NCBI RefSeq assembly: GCF_019393635.1 | Contig: NC_057861.1 | Location: 307,961,968 to 308,025,967 of the forward strand | From: Dromiciops gliroides | Lineage: Eukaryota > Chordata > Mammalia > Microbiotheria > Microbiotheriidae | Length of the DNA stretch: 64,000 nt | Reading direction: 5' to 3' | Translations under genes and position numbers: made by a program | Notes under the pieces: model-generated | Database searches by the model: none | Told to the model about the DNA's origin: nothing | The model's input: the letters and a program-made list of their open reading frames with translations, nothing else | Shown: one piece after another, positions 23,210 to 35,655 of the stretch | How positions within the stretch are numbered: position 1 is the first letter of the stretch | Layout of the letters: every line of letters starts with the position of its first letter

Positions 23210-23745
23210 TGTTTTGTGAATGCAGTGATTAGAAATGAAACCCGTCTCGGTGCTGTTATTGGAAGGGGAGCCCCATCTCTCTCTCGGGCGGTAGGTACCG
23301 GAGCTGGCATTTCTGGTGGATCGGTGGCTGATGGTGTGATGGTGTAGCTAGCGGACGGAAGCCCGGAGCTAAGATCTCGAGGCTCGGCCAGGGGCTGCCA
23401 GAGGGTGGCTGGAGCCTTCTTTACACGCGGCTTTTTCCCTCTTTCCATGGGGCTGCGATTTCATTTCTGTTCTATAGAGACCCCCCCACCCCCTCCCGTT
23501 TCCCCTCCCTCTTCTCTCCCCGCTCCATCCACCCTCCCCCAGCATTGCCCACTTTAAAGGAACTGATGACTTTGCTATGGGCCTTTAAAAAAATCACCCT
23601 TTACTCCACAAATTAGGGTTCTGAATAATTACCGAACCCGATTCCACCCCTCTCTATTCTGCCACCTCCCCCTCCATCGGAAGTGTTTTTACTCAGAAGA
23701 TTCACATCTTTTAATTTCTTCATAGCTACTTTATAAAGAGGGGAG

Positions 23746-23747
<2 letters not shown>

Positions 23748-23799
<52 letters not shown>

Positions 23800-23833
23800 A
23801 GAGGGAGAGAGGGGGGAGAGAGAGGGGAGAGAG

Positions 23834-23912
<79 letters not shown>
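23748..23912 (+). repeat. Compound (GT)n(GA)n microsatellite
   Basis: An uninterrupted GT run of about 48 bases (23748-23795) passes directly into a GA-rich run to about 23912, then purine-rich sequence to 23945. It sits about 0.4 kb before the first TCF4 coding exon, in the inferred first intron. Confidence 0.95.
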
Positions 23913-23915
<3 letters not shown>

Positions 23916-24157
23916 GGGAGGAGGGGGGAGGGGGAGAGGGGGAAAGTTGAGACCGGATCGTTGCTGAGTAGTTTCTCTTTTCTCTGAGATCCATTCATTC
24001 TTTGCTGTACCTCCTGTTGCATAAATGATGCGCTGAGAGCGGCTTTTTTTTTTTTTTATTTGGTTTTAGAGCTGATGTTACCAGTTTTGATCGTCTCTTT
24101 TGGAAATACAATACCTTATTTTTTTTTTTTTTGCTATTGCTGACCCCTCCATCTTAA

Positions 24158-24415
<258 letters not shown>

Positions 24416-25179
24416 TAACTACAGCTGTAAAACAAAACAAAACAAAACATGAGCTAAAAGCAAATAAACTGTGATCTAAAGTACACGAGCGATTTTTAAT
24501 CGGCCAAGCCCATGCTAAATTTGAATGTCTTTATGGACAAGTTTTTATCTTTTCTTGGGTGAAATGGAAAGAAAAAAGGCATTTTTGGTTTTTTCCCCCC
24601 TTTTTTTAGTTTAATTATGTACCTTAGAAGCCCCCCTCCCCCAAGAAAATTAGAGTTCAAAGGGAAAAAGAAAACACCCTTAAGTAAACCCAAAGGTTGA
24701 ACATATCAGAACATCGGAAGTACTTGTACTTTCTCACCACTCATTGTTTTAATAACATTTTTTCTTTTTGGAAATAGATAAGAGGAGGAGCCAAGTATCT
24801 CAGTTTTGTTTTAAACTGATGCTTTGGATCAGAAAGACCTCTCCTCCAAGTGAAATCTCTTAGAATTCTAAAAGCTATATCTATATACTTATGTGTAAAA
24901 TATATACATATATATCCTTTGGGATATACAATTTGTAAATTTAATAATCTCTAAACCAGCATTAACCAGAATATGGACAATTGTAGAGTTTAACAGCCTT
25001 TGCTGTCCCTCTCATCTACCTCTTTATCCTCCTGCCCATACCCAACCCAAACTTGCCAGGAATATTTATTTATTTTTAATGATTGATGAGTTTGGTGGTA
25101 AGATGCATTTGCAAAACAAAACAAATAATAATCCACAACATGCACCATCCAAAACCGCCTTGTAAATGGGGTTGCTTCA

Positions 25180-25266
25180 ATGCTGCTAGTGCTGCTTTTG
25201 GTGCTGGTACTGCTGCTGCTGCTGCTGCTACTGCTGCTGGTGCTGCTGCTGCTGCTCCTGCTGCTG
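25180..25266 (+). repeat. Interrupted CTG trinucleotide repeat, orthologue of human CTG18.1
   Basis: In the intron between the two coding exons, 25210-25266 reads as 19 triplets: six CTG, CTA, three CTG, GTG, four CTG, CTC, three CTG. So 16 of 19 are CTG and the longest pure run is six. A looser CTG-like stretch precedes it from 25180. The flanks (aaaaccgcct at 25151 and aaatggctttcggaag at 25280-25295) look like the human CTG18.1 flanks as I remember them. It lies about 0.8 kb after the first coding exon and 0.9 kb before the second. In humans long pure runs here expand in Fuchs endothelial corneal dystrophy. Here the interruptions predict a stable allele. Confidence 0.9.
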
Positions 25267-25464
25267 ACTTTTCTTTGGAGAAATGGCTTTCGGAAGTTTG
25301 GCCAGGAAACATAGCCTGAGGCAGCTTTGCAGCCCCCTCTTAGCTTGTTGCACTTTTCCCATTTGTTCCTTTGCTTTTTGCAGGCTCTGACTGAGGGAAG
25401 GTGCGTATTATCCACTAGAAACGTTGAAGAAGAGGGAAACCAATTAGGGTCGAAATAAATGTAG

Positions 25465-25530
25465 GGGGAGAGAGAGAGAGAAGAGGGAGAGAGGAGAGAA
25501 GAGAGAGTGAGTGAGAGGGACGGAGGGGGG

Positions 25531-25574
<44 letters not shown>

Positions 25575-25583
25575 GAGAGAGGA
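25465..25583 (+). repeat. GA-rich purine tract
   Basis: About 120 bases of nearly pure purine (ga/gga), about 200 bases downstream of the CTG repeat in the same intron. A tract like this can form triplex DNA. Confidence 0.95.
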
Positions 25584-26058
25584 GAGTCGTTTCAAATTGC
25601 TCTCATGTTTGAGACGAAATGAGAATTTAGTGCAGGTGGCAGTTTGCATTCATTTTTATTTGGGTTCACATATGACAGACAAATCCTATGCGGGATTGAA
25701 ATGGACGTTGCCACCTTCATGGCCAAGGTTTTAAACTTAAAACAAACAACTTTTTCTTCTTCTTTGTCAAATGCTAGTTTCATGGGAGGCTTGTTGTCTC
25801 TTACTTGTATCTTGATAACATTTTGGGGACTGTGGTTTTTAAAAATGTTAATAATATTGTCTAGGAATCTAATGAATCTAATTGAAAAATAAAGAGTGGT
25901 GTGTAAGAGAGAGTTGGGAAGGGGGGAAGAGTCTGGATTATTAATATTGTGCCAATTTTAGTTTTGAGTTGAATGGTGATGTGTTGTGTTAAAGAAGCCC
26001 TTTACATAAGCTTTGACTTATTTGTTAAGAATGTGAAGGAACTTTTGACTATCTGTGA

Positions 26059-26083
26059 ACACACACACACACAAACACACAAA
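26059..26083 (+). repeat. Short (CA)n
   Basis: acacac run with one interruption, about 50 bases before the second coding exon. Confidence 0.9.
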
Positions 26084-26131
26084 TGTCTTTTTTTTTTTCT
26101 TCTAGCAGTAATGTTTCTTTGTTTCTTCTAG

Positions 26132-26204
26132 ATGTTTTCACCTCCTGTGAGCAGTGGGAAAAATGGACCAACTTCTTTGGCAAGTGGACATTTTACTGGC
26201 TCAA
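26132..26204 (+). CDS. TCF4: TCF4 second coding exon (residues 25-48 plus one base)
   Basis: The 73-base exon follows a pyrimidine-rich acceptor (gtttcttctag, 26121-26131) and is followed by donor gtatgt at 26205. It translates to MFSPPVSSGKNGPTSLASGH then FTGS, with a single A left over that would complete an Asn codon with the next exon, as in human TCF4 as I recall it. Joined to the previous exon it completes activation domain 1 (LDFSAMF). The phase is 0 in and 1 out. The next exon (expected to start with the rest of Asn, then Val-Glu-Asp) was not found in the remaining 37.8 kb. Confidence 0.97.
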
Positions 26205-29200
26205 GTATGTAAATTATTTTCCTTAGTGTGTAGTTAATATTATTGGTTGTGTATTACCTTGTAATATATGTATGCATGTGGAACTCTCTTGATCTATTTT
26301 CAAAAGCAATTATTGAAATAGAAGCAAAATGACATGAATTATATTGGAGATAAAGAGGTGGATGTTACACAAAAATTGTGGGTTTTGGGAAAATTAATTT
26401 TTTTGCTTCCTCTGGCAAGAAAATTCTCTCAGAATTCCATCACTTAGCTAAAAAATATTTCTGATGTTGGTATGTAATCAAACATATAAAGAGCATCCTT
26501 TTTAAAGGAGAATAGTTAATGTGGAGGATAATTTAATGTTCCTTTGTACTTATAAACAGAATTAAAAAAAAATCTGTTAGTAACTACTAGGTTAAATTAA
26601 CCCTTTTAAAGAGAAGAGCACTTCATTTTAAAGATGAATGCACCTTAGTGAAACACATCCTGCATATAGAATCTCTTGTTAATCTGAGGTTTTAAACAAA
26701 AATATGTTTAAATACCTCTTTAAATATTTCCCTCATTCCCCCTTCCTATTTTTCTGTTGAATTTTTATGTAGTTATAAATTTGAATCAACTCCTAAATTT
26801 CAAAAAATAAGAGAAGCTTGTTTGGTGTTTTAAAAAAATACCTTAGCGGTATTCACAAAGGAATCTGTGTATAATGACTATTTGACAATTAAGGAGGAGT
26901 TTAAACATGAGATTATTGATATGTCTGGGTGTACCTAAGATTAAATGTGAAGATGAAAAGTAAACTATACATTAGAATGTATTTATTATCTGTTCACTAA
27001 GTTTCATTTGAGAAAGATTCTTACTTTGTTGCATGCTGTCCCTAATCCAAGCAAAAAAAAATGCACCTACAATTGTTAAAGCAGCTGTAATATTTTTAAG
27101 AGTGCTGGCTGTTGTACATAAGAGTACATTATGCATATGGATGTAAACATGTAGTACTATTCTCAATCAAATGGGTAAATGTTGACATCTTTTAACTCTG
27201 AGATGCCAATGGAAATATCCATTAGTCATTGAGTGTAAATTTTTATCTGTTATTTTCATTTGGTACTGGAGCAATGAAAGAAGCTTGTTCAGCTGTGTTT
27301 TTTGCACTCTTTGTACAGTCTTACAGAATTCATTGTGTTTTTTAAAAACTGTTTATTTCAAAAGAAGATAAGCATTTTGTTTTGTTACTAAGTTTAGAGA
27401 AAAGAGTTTTTGCACATGTAGTGTATGTTTTTCTCTTTTGTAGGATGAAATGAATCTTATGGTTACTTTAATTTTATATAGTTTCTTGATTATATTACTT
27501 AAAAGTTTAAAAATATTAGACAAATGTCTAAAGCTTAGGATCATGGGTATTGCTGTATTTTCAGTTTAGTGACTTCTGAGGGTTTATTTCTTTGATTTCC
27601 TTTAATTTGTTGTAATATCTCCCAAGTCCTATTTTTTTCTGACTTGTATCTACTATACAGTATTTTGATGTAAAATATTAATACAAGTGTTTTAGTAGAA
27701 ATGAAGATAGTGTCTCTTTTAGGCAAATCAAGTTTTCATGTTCAGACACAATACAAAGTTACTAACTTTATTTTTGACAGTAATTTTCTTAATGTGCATC
27801 TTAATGTTTGAGATATTTGGCTATAATTTCAACCTTCAAATAGATTATGCTAGAATATACAATGATAGATAATTCTGAAAGTCAGCCCTTCAGTATTGTG
27901 AAGTACTGAGAACTACCTTTAAACCTGAAACATTTGGAAATGACTTAATTAAGTACATCACTGTAAACAAGTTTTAATCAGTTAAGGTAAGTTAGGAACT
28001 TGAAGTTTGTGGCACAAGGATGAATATAACTCTACTCCTAGTTGATTCTCTAACTTGATTTTCAACATTTAAACAAAATATAGGTGTTATGCTATTATTT
28101 AATAAATGTTCAAAAACTTAATAGTTATGAGAGCATGGGCATGATAAAAACATTCATGAATGCATTTTGAACATGGTAATATATTGAAATTTATACAGTT
28201 ACTTAGGAAAATTACTCTGTTTCACTTAAAAGCTAAAGACTTAACATGGAATTATTAGGTGATTTTGAAGAAAATATACTATGATTTCTTTTTTTTAAGT
28301 TATGGAGATACACATTCAGATTTTACATTACAGGTGTAGTGCTGAGGCTAAAAGTCTACTTTTATGAGTTAAAAGTATAGTTGCTATGGTCAATTAAATA
28401 TGCAGGCTATACATTTGATATACTGTGGTGATGTTAATAATGGAGGCTGCAGAATAGGAGCAGTATTAATTTAGCTCTGTCTTTGTAAGAGACATATTAA
28501 TTAAAGAAGATGGTTTGTATTTTCAGACACACAATCGTAAAACTTTTTAACCCATGAAAATTTCACCTATCAGACAAAATGAATTATGTGCAATCTATCC
28601 TTTTACTGGATGAATGCACTATGAAAGTTTAAACAGAGAAACAAATGATTTATTTCTATAAATCTTCTTCACTTTTATTTTTGCTGTCCCAAGAAAACTA
28701 ATATGTCATTCTCCTGTGTTAAGTTTGAAAGTTGTAAAAGATAGAATAATAAAGAAGGAAGGAAGGGAGAAAAACATGCAAACTGGAAATAATCTACATT
28801 TTACTGAAAATCAAGTATGTTTTGCAAAGCATGTTAATATTTCATGCTTAAAAGTTCCCAGTAAATTTTGATTTGGTTGATACAGGATGCTCCATTGTGA
28901 TTTGTAATATATGAATAAAAATTAAGCATCTCCATATTTCTTTTAATCTTTAATTTCACAAACATGGTTTTTCCTTCCACCTTAAGAAATGGTGAGGCTG
29001 CAAGGGAGAAAGGAATGTAACCTGAGCTACAGCCCTGACATTCCCAGGGAGCATTTTTCACATGAAAGGCTTTTGTCAACCCAGTAAAGGACCAGCAGTT
29101 TTTGTTTGATGTTTGCAGGTGTTCAGCAGAGAGCACTAAAACAATTCAGCCATGATGGTTCAGAGCTTCTATGACCTTAACAGGGAGAATTGGTGGGCTC

Positions 29201-30099
29201 TGGAATTATTTTAAAGAAAACTTTCTTGCATTTATTTCAACCTGCATGTTGACTTTACAGAGTGATTTAATACCTGTTAAGTCATTGGTCTTAAACAGAA
29301 AGATACTTGTATCCTTTTGCATGGAACTTTATACATAAAGGAAAATAGGACCAAATGGAATTCACCTAGTCTCACAATTTTTGAATTTATGTGAGGGCCC
29401 TCAACCTAAATTACTTTACTACTACATCAAACCTATTAGCACCTATTTAGTTTGCAGACTTAAAAAAAAAAGATAAAATAACTTTTTTACTTGATTTACA
29501 CTACTGTGTAAATTAAGCTATGAAAATTCATTGATTCTAAAGACTTTAGACACCTAGTCATCAGTATATAGTTCTGATTTCTAGCTATTATGTGACCTTT
29601 ATTATGTTATTACTTAATTTTACTTAGGTTTTCAAATATTTGTTAAAAAATGCCAACTATATGAGTATTCAAATAATTTAAAACTTATAATAAACGATTT
29701 CCATAACATCATTTTTTTTGCTTGTGAAACAAAATCTTTTCATGTTCATTCATGTTTCCAAGGATATACAACAGAACAAAATACACTGAACACTAGGAAA
29801 GCCTATCAGTTTAGTGAATGAAGGAGGAAAAAGTCAGTCCAACTGTTTGCTTGGCATTATCCAGATGATTATTTAGGACTTGTTGACACAGTCCATGTCA
29901 ACTTGAAAAATCTAAACATCTTATTTGTAATTTTATTAATTATATTAAAAGTTACCTGGTATCATAAAATACTCAGTAAGCATTAAATTATTATAGACCT
30001 TTATTTTTTTGTCTTGCGATTTCACTGGGGTAGTGAGCTTCTGTTAAGGAGACTCCCTTAGTTCTACTGTAACTTATAGTATATAGTCTTACAGTGTTG
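26205..30099 (+). other. TCF4: TCF4 intron 3, transposon-poor AT-rich segment
   Basis: Nearly 3.9 kb with no recognisable SINE, LINE, LTR or long microsatellite. Candidate location for conserved non-coding elements; none can be proved by eye. Confidence 0.6.
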
Positions 30100-30225
30100 A
30101 CTAGGGCACTGAGAGGTAGAGGAATTTGTCCAGGGCCCTGAGTCCAGTGTGTCAGGTAGGATTTGAACCCAGGTCTTTCCTGACTTTTAGGTTGGCTCTT
30201 TATCCCTATGCCGTGTTGCCTCTTA
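30100..30225 (-). mobile_element. MIR fragment, antisense
   Basis: ..gaggaatttgtccaggg..ggtaggatttgaacccaggtc..ctatgccgtgttgcctct is a reversed MIR core. Confidence 0.75.
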
Positions 30226-30639
30226 TAGACATTTGAACTATTATGGTTGTTGACAGTTACCCCAAATAAACATTTATTTACAAAGTTATGAAAACTTGGT
30301 GTCAAAATCTGTATTTTTCCACATAGTACAATTTGCAACACTGGTACATTTTAGATGACTTAGAGGAGAATTTCCAATAAAATATCTTGACAGTTTTCCA
30401 AAACCATTGGATTTTAAGTGAACTTTATACCTAAATGTAACCTTCCATAAAAATCTTTTAATCATTTGACTGTTCGGGGTTGGGGGGGAATAACCTCAAT
30501 GAGAGGGATTGTATAATGGTGTTAATGTGCCCTTAAAAACACAGTACTGCCCTTGTAGAGAAAAAATAATTGCAATAGAATATGATATTTGAAAAAGTAA
30601 AGGAATTTAATGTCAGACACAAGAAATATCAACAAGCCT

Positions 30640-30820
30640 ATAGTACCTTAGATCTCTAAATATTAGTGCTTCAGGGACTTTCAAGACGATTTTGTCCAAA
30701 CCCTTTGTTTTACAGATGAGCAAACTGATTTCCACAGAAGTAAAGTGGCTTCCCCAAGAAAATACAGCAGTTTAGTGGTAGATCTGATTCCTGCTCCAGT
30801 TCTTTCCGCTCTATCTTAAT
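30640..30820 (-). mobile_element. MIR-like fragment, antisense
   Basis: ..ttttacagatgagcaaactg..taaagtggcttccccaag..ttagtggtagatctgattcc fits a diverged antisense MIR. Confidence 0.55.
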
Positions 30821-32780
30821 GTCTGTTTTGAGTTGAGATATAGTGAAGCTCCATCTTCCAGTACTTTTTCCTTCAAAAAGTATAGTTGTATTTGAATGTT
30901 AGTTTTTATACTTGATATATCCTACTTATTGAAATCATTCATAATAGTTCAGTATTTTTGTGAATTGCCTTACCAAAATTTGTCTTGGAACCACTCTTCC
31001 TAGCATTGGATGTTTCCCAAATGTATAAGTAATTTGGGGTAATTTTCTCTTCCCCATGGAAGCCCTTAGAAAAGGAGGAACACATAAGCACCATGACCAT
31101 GTTTTTTCTTAATCTGTGCTGTAACTATATAGTGTATGGTTGTGTGAGCTGACATTTGCACATAAAGATACTGATAGTGACCAACCAACACTGAGGTTAA
31201 TTGATTTTCCAGGATAATCTGTCTACTCTATCACTTGGTCCTCCTTGTAAACTTTTGTGAGGTAGTTGATTGGGGCAACAATTGTTTAGAACAACAACAA
31301 CAACAAAAAATACCACTAGTGACATTTTATCCTTCCAATAATGTGAAGTCTAATAACATCTGATGGTGTTAATAATGTTATGCTTGGCCTGGAATTTTAT
31401 TCCATGTTCTATTGTAGTTGCAAATACATTTTTAAATATGAGCTTAGGAAATACTTTAAACTGTGCATAAGATTTTCCCCATATAGTATCTTTATAGTTC
31501 ACCTTTCTATATGAAAATTAAATTTTGCTCAGTCTTTAATTCTTTTTTTTTAAATAAGAGACTTTGCTGCATCTATATATTATACTGTGGTCCTATAAAT
31601 CAATAAGATATAGGGGTGACACTTAAAGTATTTCATTTTCAATTATACATATGAATATAATTAATACCATTAGTGTATGAGATGCTTCTAATTTTATTTT
31701 CTTTATAAATAGGTTTATATTTCAAGGTATAAGAGAGTTTGGCAGTTTGTTATTATATTATTTGTATTTTATATTCACAAGAAATATTTGCACATTGTCT
31801 GTCTGTACTATCCAAAGTAAAAAGAGTTTTGTAGTATTGAATGGTTTACTGGACGTGAGTACTTCAAATGTTACATTTTCTAGGTTCACATAAAGTAAGG
31901 ACTATGTGACTGTCTCTAGTAAATAAAATGCCTTAAACAATCATAGGGATCCAGGAAATGTTGAGTCTGAAATACTTAACATTTTTGATAACATCAGCAA
32001 ATTATCTTTTCCCTACTATTGTAACGAGAAAATCACTTAAATAACAGATGAACAGCTAAGTCACATACACATATATAATAGAACTATGTAATGAAAGTTT
32101 ATGCTGTTAATTGCTTGAATCTGTCTTAAATGCTTAGAATCATAGAGCACTGAAGACTGTCATATAAACAGCTTTGTTTTGAGCTTAAAATTATTCCTTT
32201 TTTCTTTTATCTACTATGATAAACAAAGTAATTTTGTAAGCTTTACAGATCAAACATTTACTCCTAATGGTAAGCTCCATTATATAGGAAGTTTTCAAGT
32301 TAGGTCTAGAAACTGACTAGAGTCCTGGTGGCCCCAGGCTTGCGATTTTCAATGTTTAGTATTATGATGCTATTTAGATCTGTTCCCATAAGCCAAGATA
32401 ACAGATCTTAAGTTGCTTAATAAGGAACGTGGTGTATTTTTGTAATGTTCTTCAGTTTACAGGTCTTGAACCAAAAGCTCCTTGGCTAAGCCTTTAGACA
32501 TATATCCACACACAGTGCTTGTGTTTTAGTTGTGGCAGGGCATGGGGAGAAATTGAAGTTGGATGAGTTTTTTAAAAAAAGTTGTTATGGTGCTTCACTG
32601 GCTGATTTCTATGGCCTGTTGTTTCCGGTGTTTTCTGTCTTGGAGGTTTTAGTTATTAGGCAAAAGTCAAATTTGTGATAGTCAAAAAATGTTTCTTGTT
32701 TATGTCAGATTGACTATCAAGACTATATATTGGAGTTCCACATGCAATTTAAGCCATTTAATGCCTTAAAGGCCCTGCAA

Positions 32781-32835
<55 letters not shown>

Positions 32836-33494
32836 CATGGAATTTAGGTAGGAACTTTTGAGCCCCATATATCCTAACTAACCTGATCTAGTGAAAAATC
32901 CCATGGTATTCTATTTGTTCTAAAGACACTGGCGGTTTGATTTTTAGGGGAAAATGTTATTACTTTGTCATGTCATATTTTTTTTCATGAAACATGCAGA
33001 AATAGAAAAAATTTGAGAAAAGTTGTCATGTTTCCTTTCATTTCAAAAGCAAATGAAAGCTGAATTGATCAGGATATCTAACAACCAGATGTGTTTAAAA
33101 ATCTGTTTAGCTTGATGGATTTCTGAGCTGTGAAAAGGTATTTTTATTTAAAGGTGCAGTAACACTGTTGTCCAAATAAATGCTGTTGTACTTTTGTGTG
33201 ACAATTAACATTTAATGAATGACTTTCCAGACTGCCATTGGTGGTAATTACTATATGTAGTTTATTAACTGCAATCTATTGTTGGTTGTAGCCTGTATTG
33301 ATTTGTTTTGCAAACAACACTTCACACGTGCTGATGTATTTGTACATTACTTTTAAAGAACCTGTTTTATTCTCTAATGTTACAAATGTCTCTTGGACTA
33401 AGATATTTGTAATGGAAATTAAGTATTCACCAACCTTACTACTATGAAAAATCTTTCTTTACTGAAAAGCCCCTAAATTACTGTGTTTGAAATA
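30821..33494 (+). other. TCF4: TCF4 intron 3, mostly unique AT-rich sequence
   Basis: No gene or clear transposon. One (GA)n run at 32785-32831. Confidence 0.5.
32785..32831 (+). repeat. (GA)n microsatellite
   Basis: About 46 bases of pure ag repeats. Confidence 0.97.
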
Positions 33495-33660
33495 AACACA
33501 TCATAGAGTTGGAAGAGACCTTAATAATGTTTAGCCCAACCATCTCATCTTCCAAAGGTGGGGAAGTGAGGCCTGGAAGAAATGAAGTGACTTGTCTAAG
33601 GTGATACTTGGACTTCCAAACAACACTATGTGTCATTAGGGTTGGAACCAATTCTTTTAA
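33495..33660 (-). mobile_element. MIR-like fragment, antisense
   Basis: ..catagagttggaagagacct..tgaagtgacttgtctaaggt.. fits the antisense MIR/THER family. Confidence 0.6.
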
Positions 33661-34502
33661 CTTTAATTAATCTCCTGAAAGGCACAAAGTAGATATGACT
33701 TAATGTTTCTAAAGAACTAATAAAAATTGAGAGGTTGTGGTACTGACATATAACCTAGCTTCCCCTGTCATCACATGTTTTAATTTGGATAACATTTGAC
33801 GAATAACTGTTAAAATGTATTGTGTTATTAAAAATAACAAAGTAAGACCTATGATTAAATATCAAGCCTGTAATTTAATCTGGAGGGTTCTGGTACTGTT
33901 ATAAACCATTTGCCTTTTTTTTTGTACTAGATGACGTCAAAAGGCAGCTTGATTGAATTATGACCCTGTATTACAGGAGCACCTGCTAATGCCACTTTGC
34001 TTAATGGTCTGTCAGCATTTCCATTACAAACTTTTTTCAGACATTTTTAACTTAGCTTTGAGTATTTGAACTAATCTGATGGTTGGCATGTAAGCTTTCA
34101 GTCAGGGAGAAAACATTTTCCTAGTTCAGCAGAGAAGCCAGCAACAAAACCTCATTATGGGCTCCATGGTGCCTCTATTAGAATTCTCCTCTCTGCTTTT
34201 ATATGTCCTTGATTTTAGCATTTTGGGTGGTACTTATCTTTATCATATAGAAACTAATCCTAAGAGATTTAATATCAAGTCTCTCAAGCTATGATACTTT
34301 AAAACCCAGTGCTCAAGACACAAACTACTTTGATGAATCCAAGCTGAGAAAAGATCTTGACACCCAGGGAGGATATTGAAATTTTAGCTCTAGGCATTGA
34401 GTTTTTATAACTAAAGGGAAGGAAAAACTCAAAAATGTTTCATGGTTTATCAGTCTTATTGATCATTTGCATACCTATCTTGAGTAAGTGATTAGAGAGG
34501 TT
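33661..34502 (+). other. Unassigned intronic sequence
   Basis: Nothing recognised. Confidence 0.4.
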
Positions 34503-34516
34503 TATTTATTAATTTT

Positions 34517-34676
34517 CATTTATTTATTGATTGATTGATTGTGGGGCAATGAGGGTTAAGTGATTTGTCCAGGGTCACACAGCTAGTAGGTGTCAAGTGT
34601 CTGAGGCCAGATTTGAACTCAGGTCCTCCTGAATCCAGGGCTGGTGCTTTATTTGCTGTGCCACGTAGCTGCCCCC
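34517..34676 (-). mobile_element. WSINE1-like CORE-SINE
   Basis: Reverse-strand copy with a (TTGA/TTTA)-type tail on the left. Target duplication tatttattaatttt at 34503-34516 and 34677-34690. Confidence 0.94.
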
Positions 34677-34690
34677 TATTTATTAATTTT

Positions 34691-34775
34691 TAATATTTTG
34701 TCCAGGGTCACAGAGCTAATATATGTCAGAAGCAGGGCTGGAACCTAGAGGACAGTTCTCTATCCTCTATGCCAG
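34691..34775 (-). mobile_element. MIR core fragment, antisense
   Basis: ..ttgtccagggtcacagagct..aagcagggctggaacct. The adjacent SINE probably inserted into this older copy. Confidence 0.55.
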
Positions 34776-34957
34776 GATGCTTCTCATAGGTTTAGTCTCC
34801 ATCCCTGTTTCTATTTCTGTTTTATTTTGTAGTAGAATAAATTTGCCCCCTTTGAGAATGGAGATAAAATTATACTTTGATGCATGTTATTCTTGGTTTC
34901 TATTACCATTTTTTTTTTTTTTACCATTGGAGGTATCCCAAAGGTGTTTCTAATTTC

Positions 34958-34961
<4 letters not shown>

Positions 34962-35028
<67 letters not shown>
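34962..35028 (+). repeat. (CT)n microsatellite
   Basis: About 65 bases of pure ct, directly at the tail end of the next SINE. Confidence 0.97.
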
Positions 35029-35031
<3 letters not shown>

Positions 35032-35168
35032 GGTGAGGCAGTTGGGGTTAAGTGACTTGCCCAGGGTCACACAGCTAGTAAGTGTTAAGTGTCTGAGGCC
35101 AGATTTGAACTCAGGTCCTCCTGAATCCAGGGCCAGCGCTCTATCCGCTGCGTCACCTAGCTGCCCCT
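35029..35168 (-). mobile_element. WSINE1-like CORE-SINE with CT-repeat tail
   Basis: Reverse-strand copy. ctatttctct occurs before the CT run (34957-34966) and after the element (35169-35178) as a duplication, so the CT array lies inside the inserted unit, at the tail position. Confidence 0.9.
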
Positions 35169-35194
35169 CTATTTCTCTTTATATTATTCTGTAA

Positions 35195-35337
35195 ATTCTT
35201 ATATAAGGACTTGCTTCCATGGTAGAATGTTAACTTCTCCGAGACAAGTGCTTTCATTCCTTGTATTAGTATCCCTAGCAACTAGTATATAGGAGAAACC
35301 TAATACATTTGCTGAGTGACCAATTGATTGATTGATG
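35195..35337 (+). mobile_element. L2 3' end, sense
   Basis: ..ggtagaatgttaacttctcc..attagtatccctagcaact..ttgctgagtgaccaattgat is a diverged L2 3' UTR ending in ttgattgattga. Confidence 0.6.
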
Positions 35338-35544
35338 TTGAAGCAGAGTTACAGGTTTTATGTCACGTTTAGTTGTTCATTATGATGTCAGTGCTTTTCA
35401 GTCTTTTGACTTAGGCAACTTCTGGGGATATTTATTTCATAGTTGTTTACATAGACTATATAAGCCTCTATACTATATACATTTGATTACATCATATATC
35501 TGATCCCGTTACCATGTGATAATGCATATATTATAACATCTCAT

Positions 35545-35616
35545 ACATATTACATATTATATAATGCATGTATACATACACACATACATACATATATATG
35601 TATGTGTGTGTATATA

Positions 35617-35649
<33 letters not shown>

Positions 35650-35655
35650 ATAGCA
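35545..35655 (+). repeat. CATA/TATG compound microsatellite
   Basis: atacatacacac, tatatatatg and tatgtatgtatg runs. Confidence 0.93.

Larger units (their letters stand above)
20560..23480 (+). promoter_or_regulatory. TCF4: GC-rich, CpG-bearing block: inferred TCF4-B promoter and untranslated exon 1
   Basis: Base composition changes sharply from the AT-rich flanks to G/C- and purine-rich sequence with clustered CpGs (for example 20720-20840, 21160-21280 and 23240-23420), several GC boxes (GGGCGG or its complement) and no recognisable transposon. It lies immediately upstream of the first coding exon. The 5' untranslated exon must lie here or nearby because the coding exon has a splice acceptor. 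One candidate donor is gtaggt at 23291. The exact start site and exon boundaries are inference and need transcript data. Confidence 0.6.

Noticed and set aside
23017..23448. 143-codon minus-strand frame rich in Thr, Ser and Pro
   Set aside because: It is the translation of the GGA/GGT repeat tract and has no domain.
23726..24022. Several frames over the GT/GA microsatellite
   Set aside because: Pure dinucleotide-repeat translation in all phases.
24990..25649. 219-codon minus-strand frame as a gene
   Set aside because: Low-complexity Ser/Leu runs from GA and CAG repeats, antisense to the TCF4 intron, no family signature.
29991..30341. 116-codon minus-strand frame
   Set aside because: Overlaps a MIR fragment and AT-rich intron; no signature.
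34877..35194. 105-codon frame with Ser-Leu run and 'RQLGLSDLPRVTQLVSVKCL'
   Set aside because: CT microsatellite plus reversed SINE; the same peptide appears at 62234-62488 because both are SINE copies.
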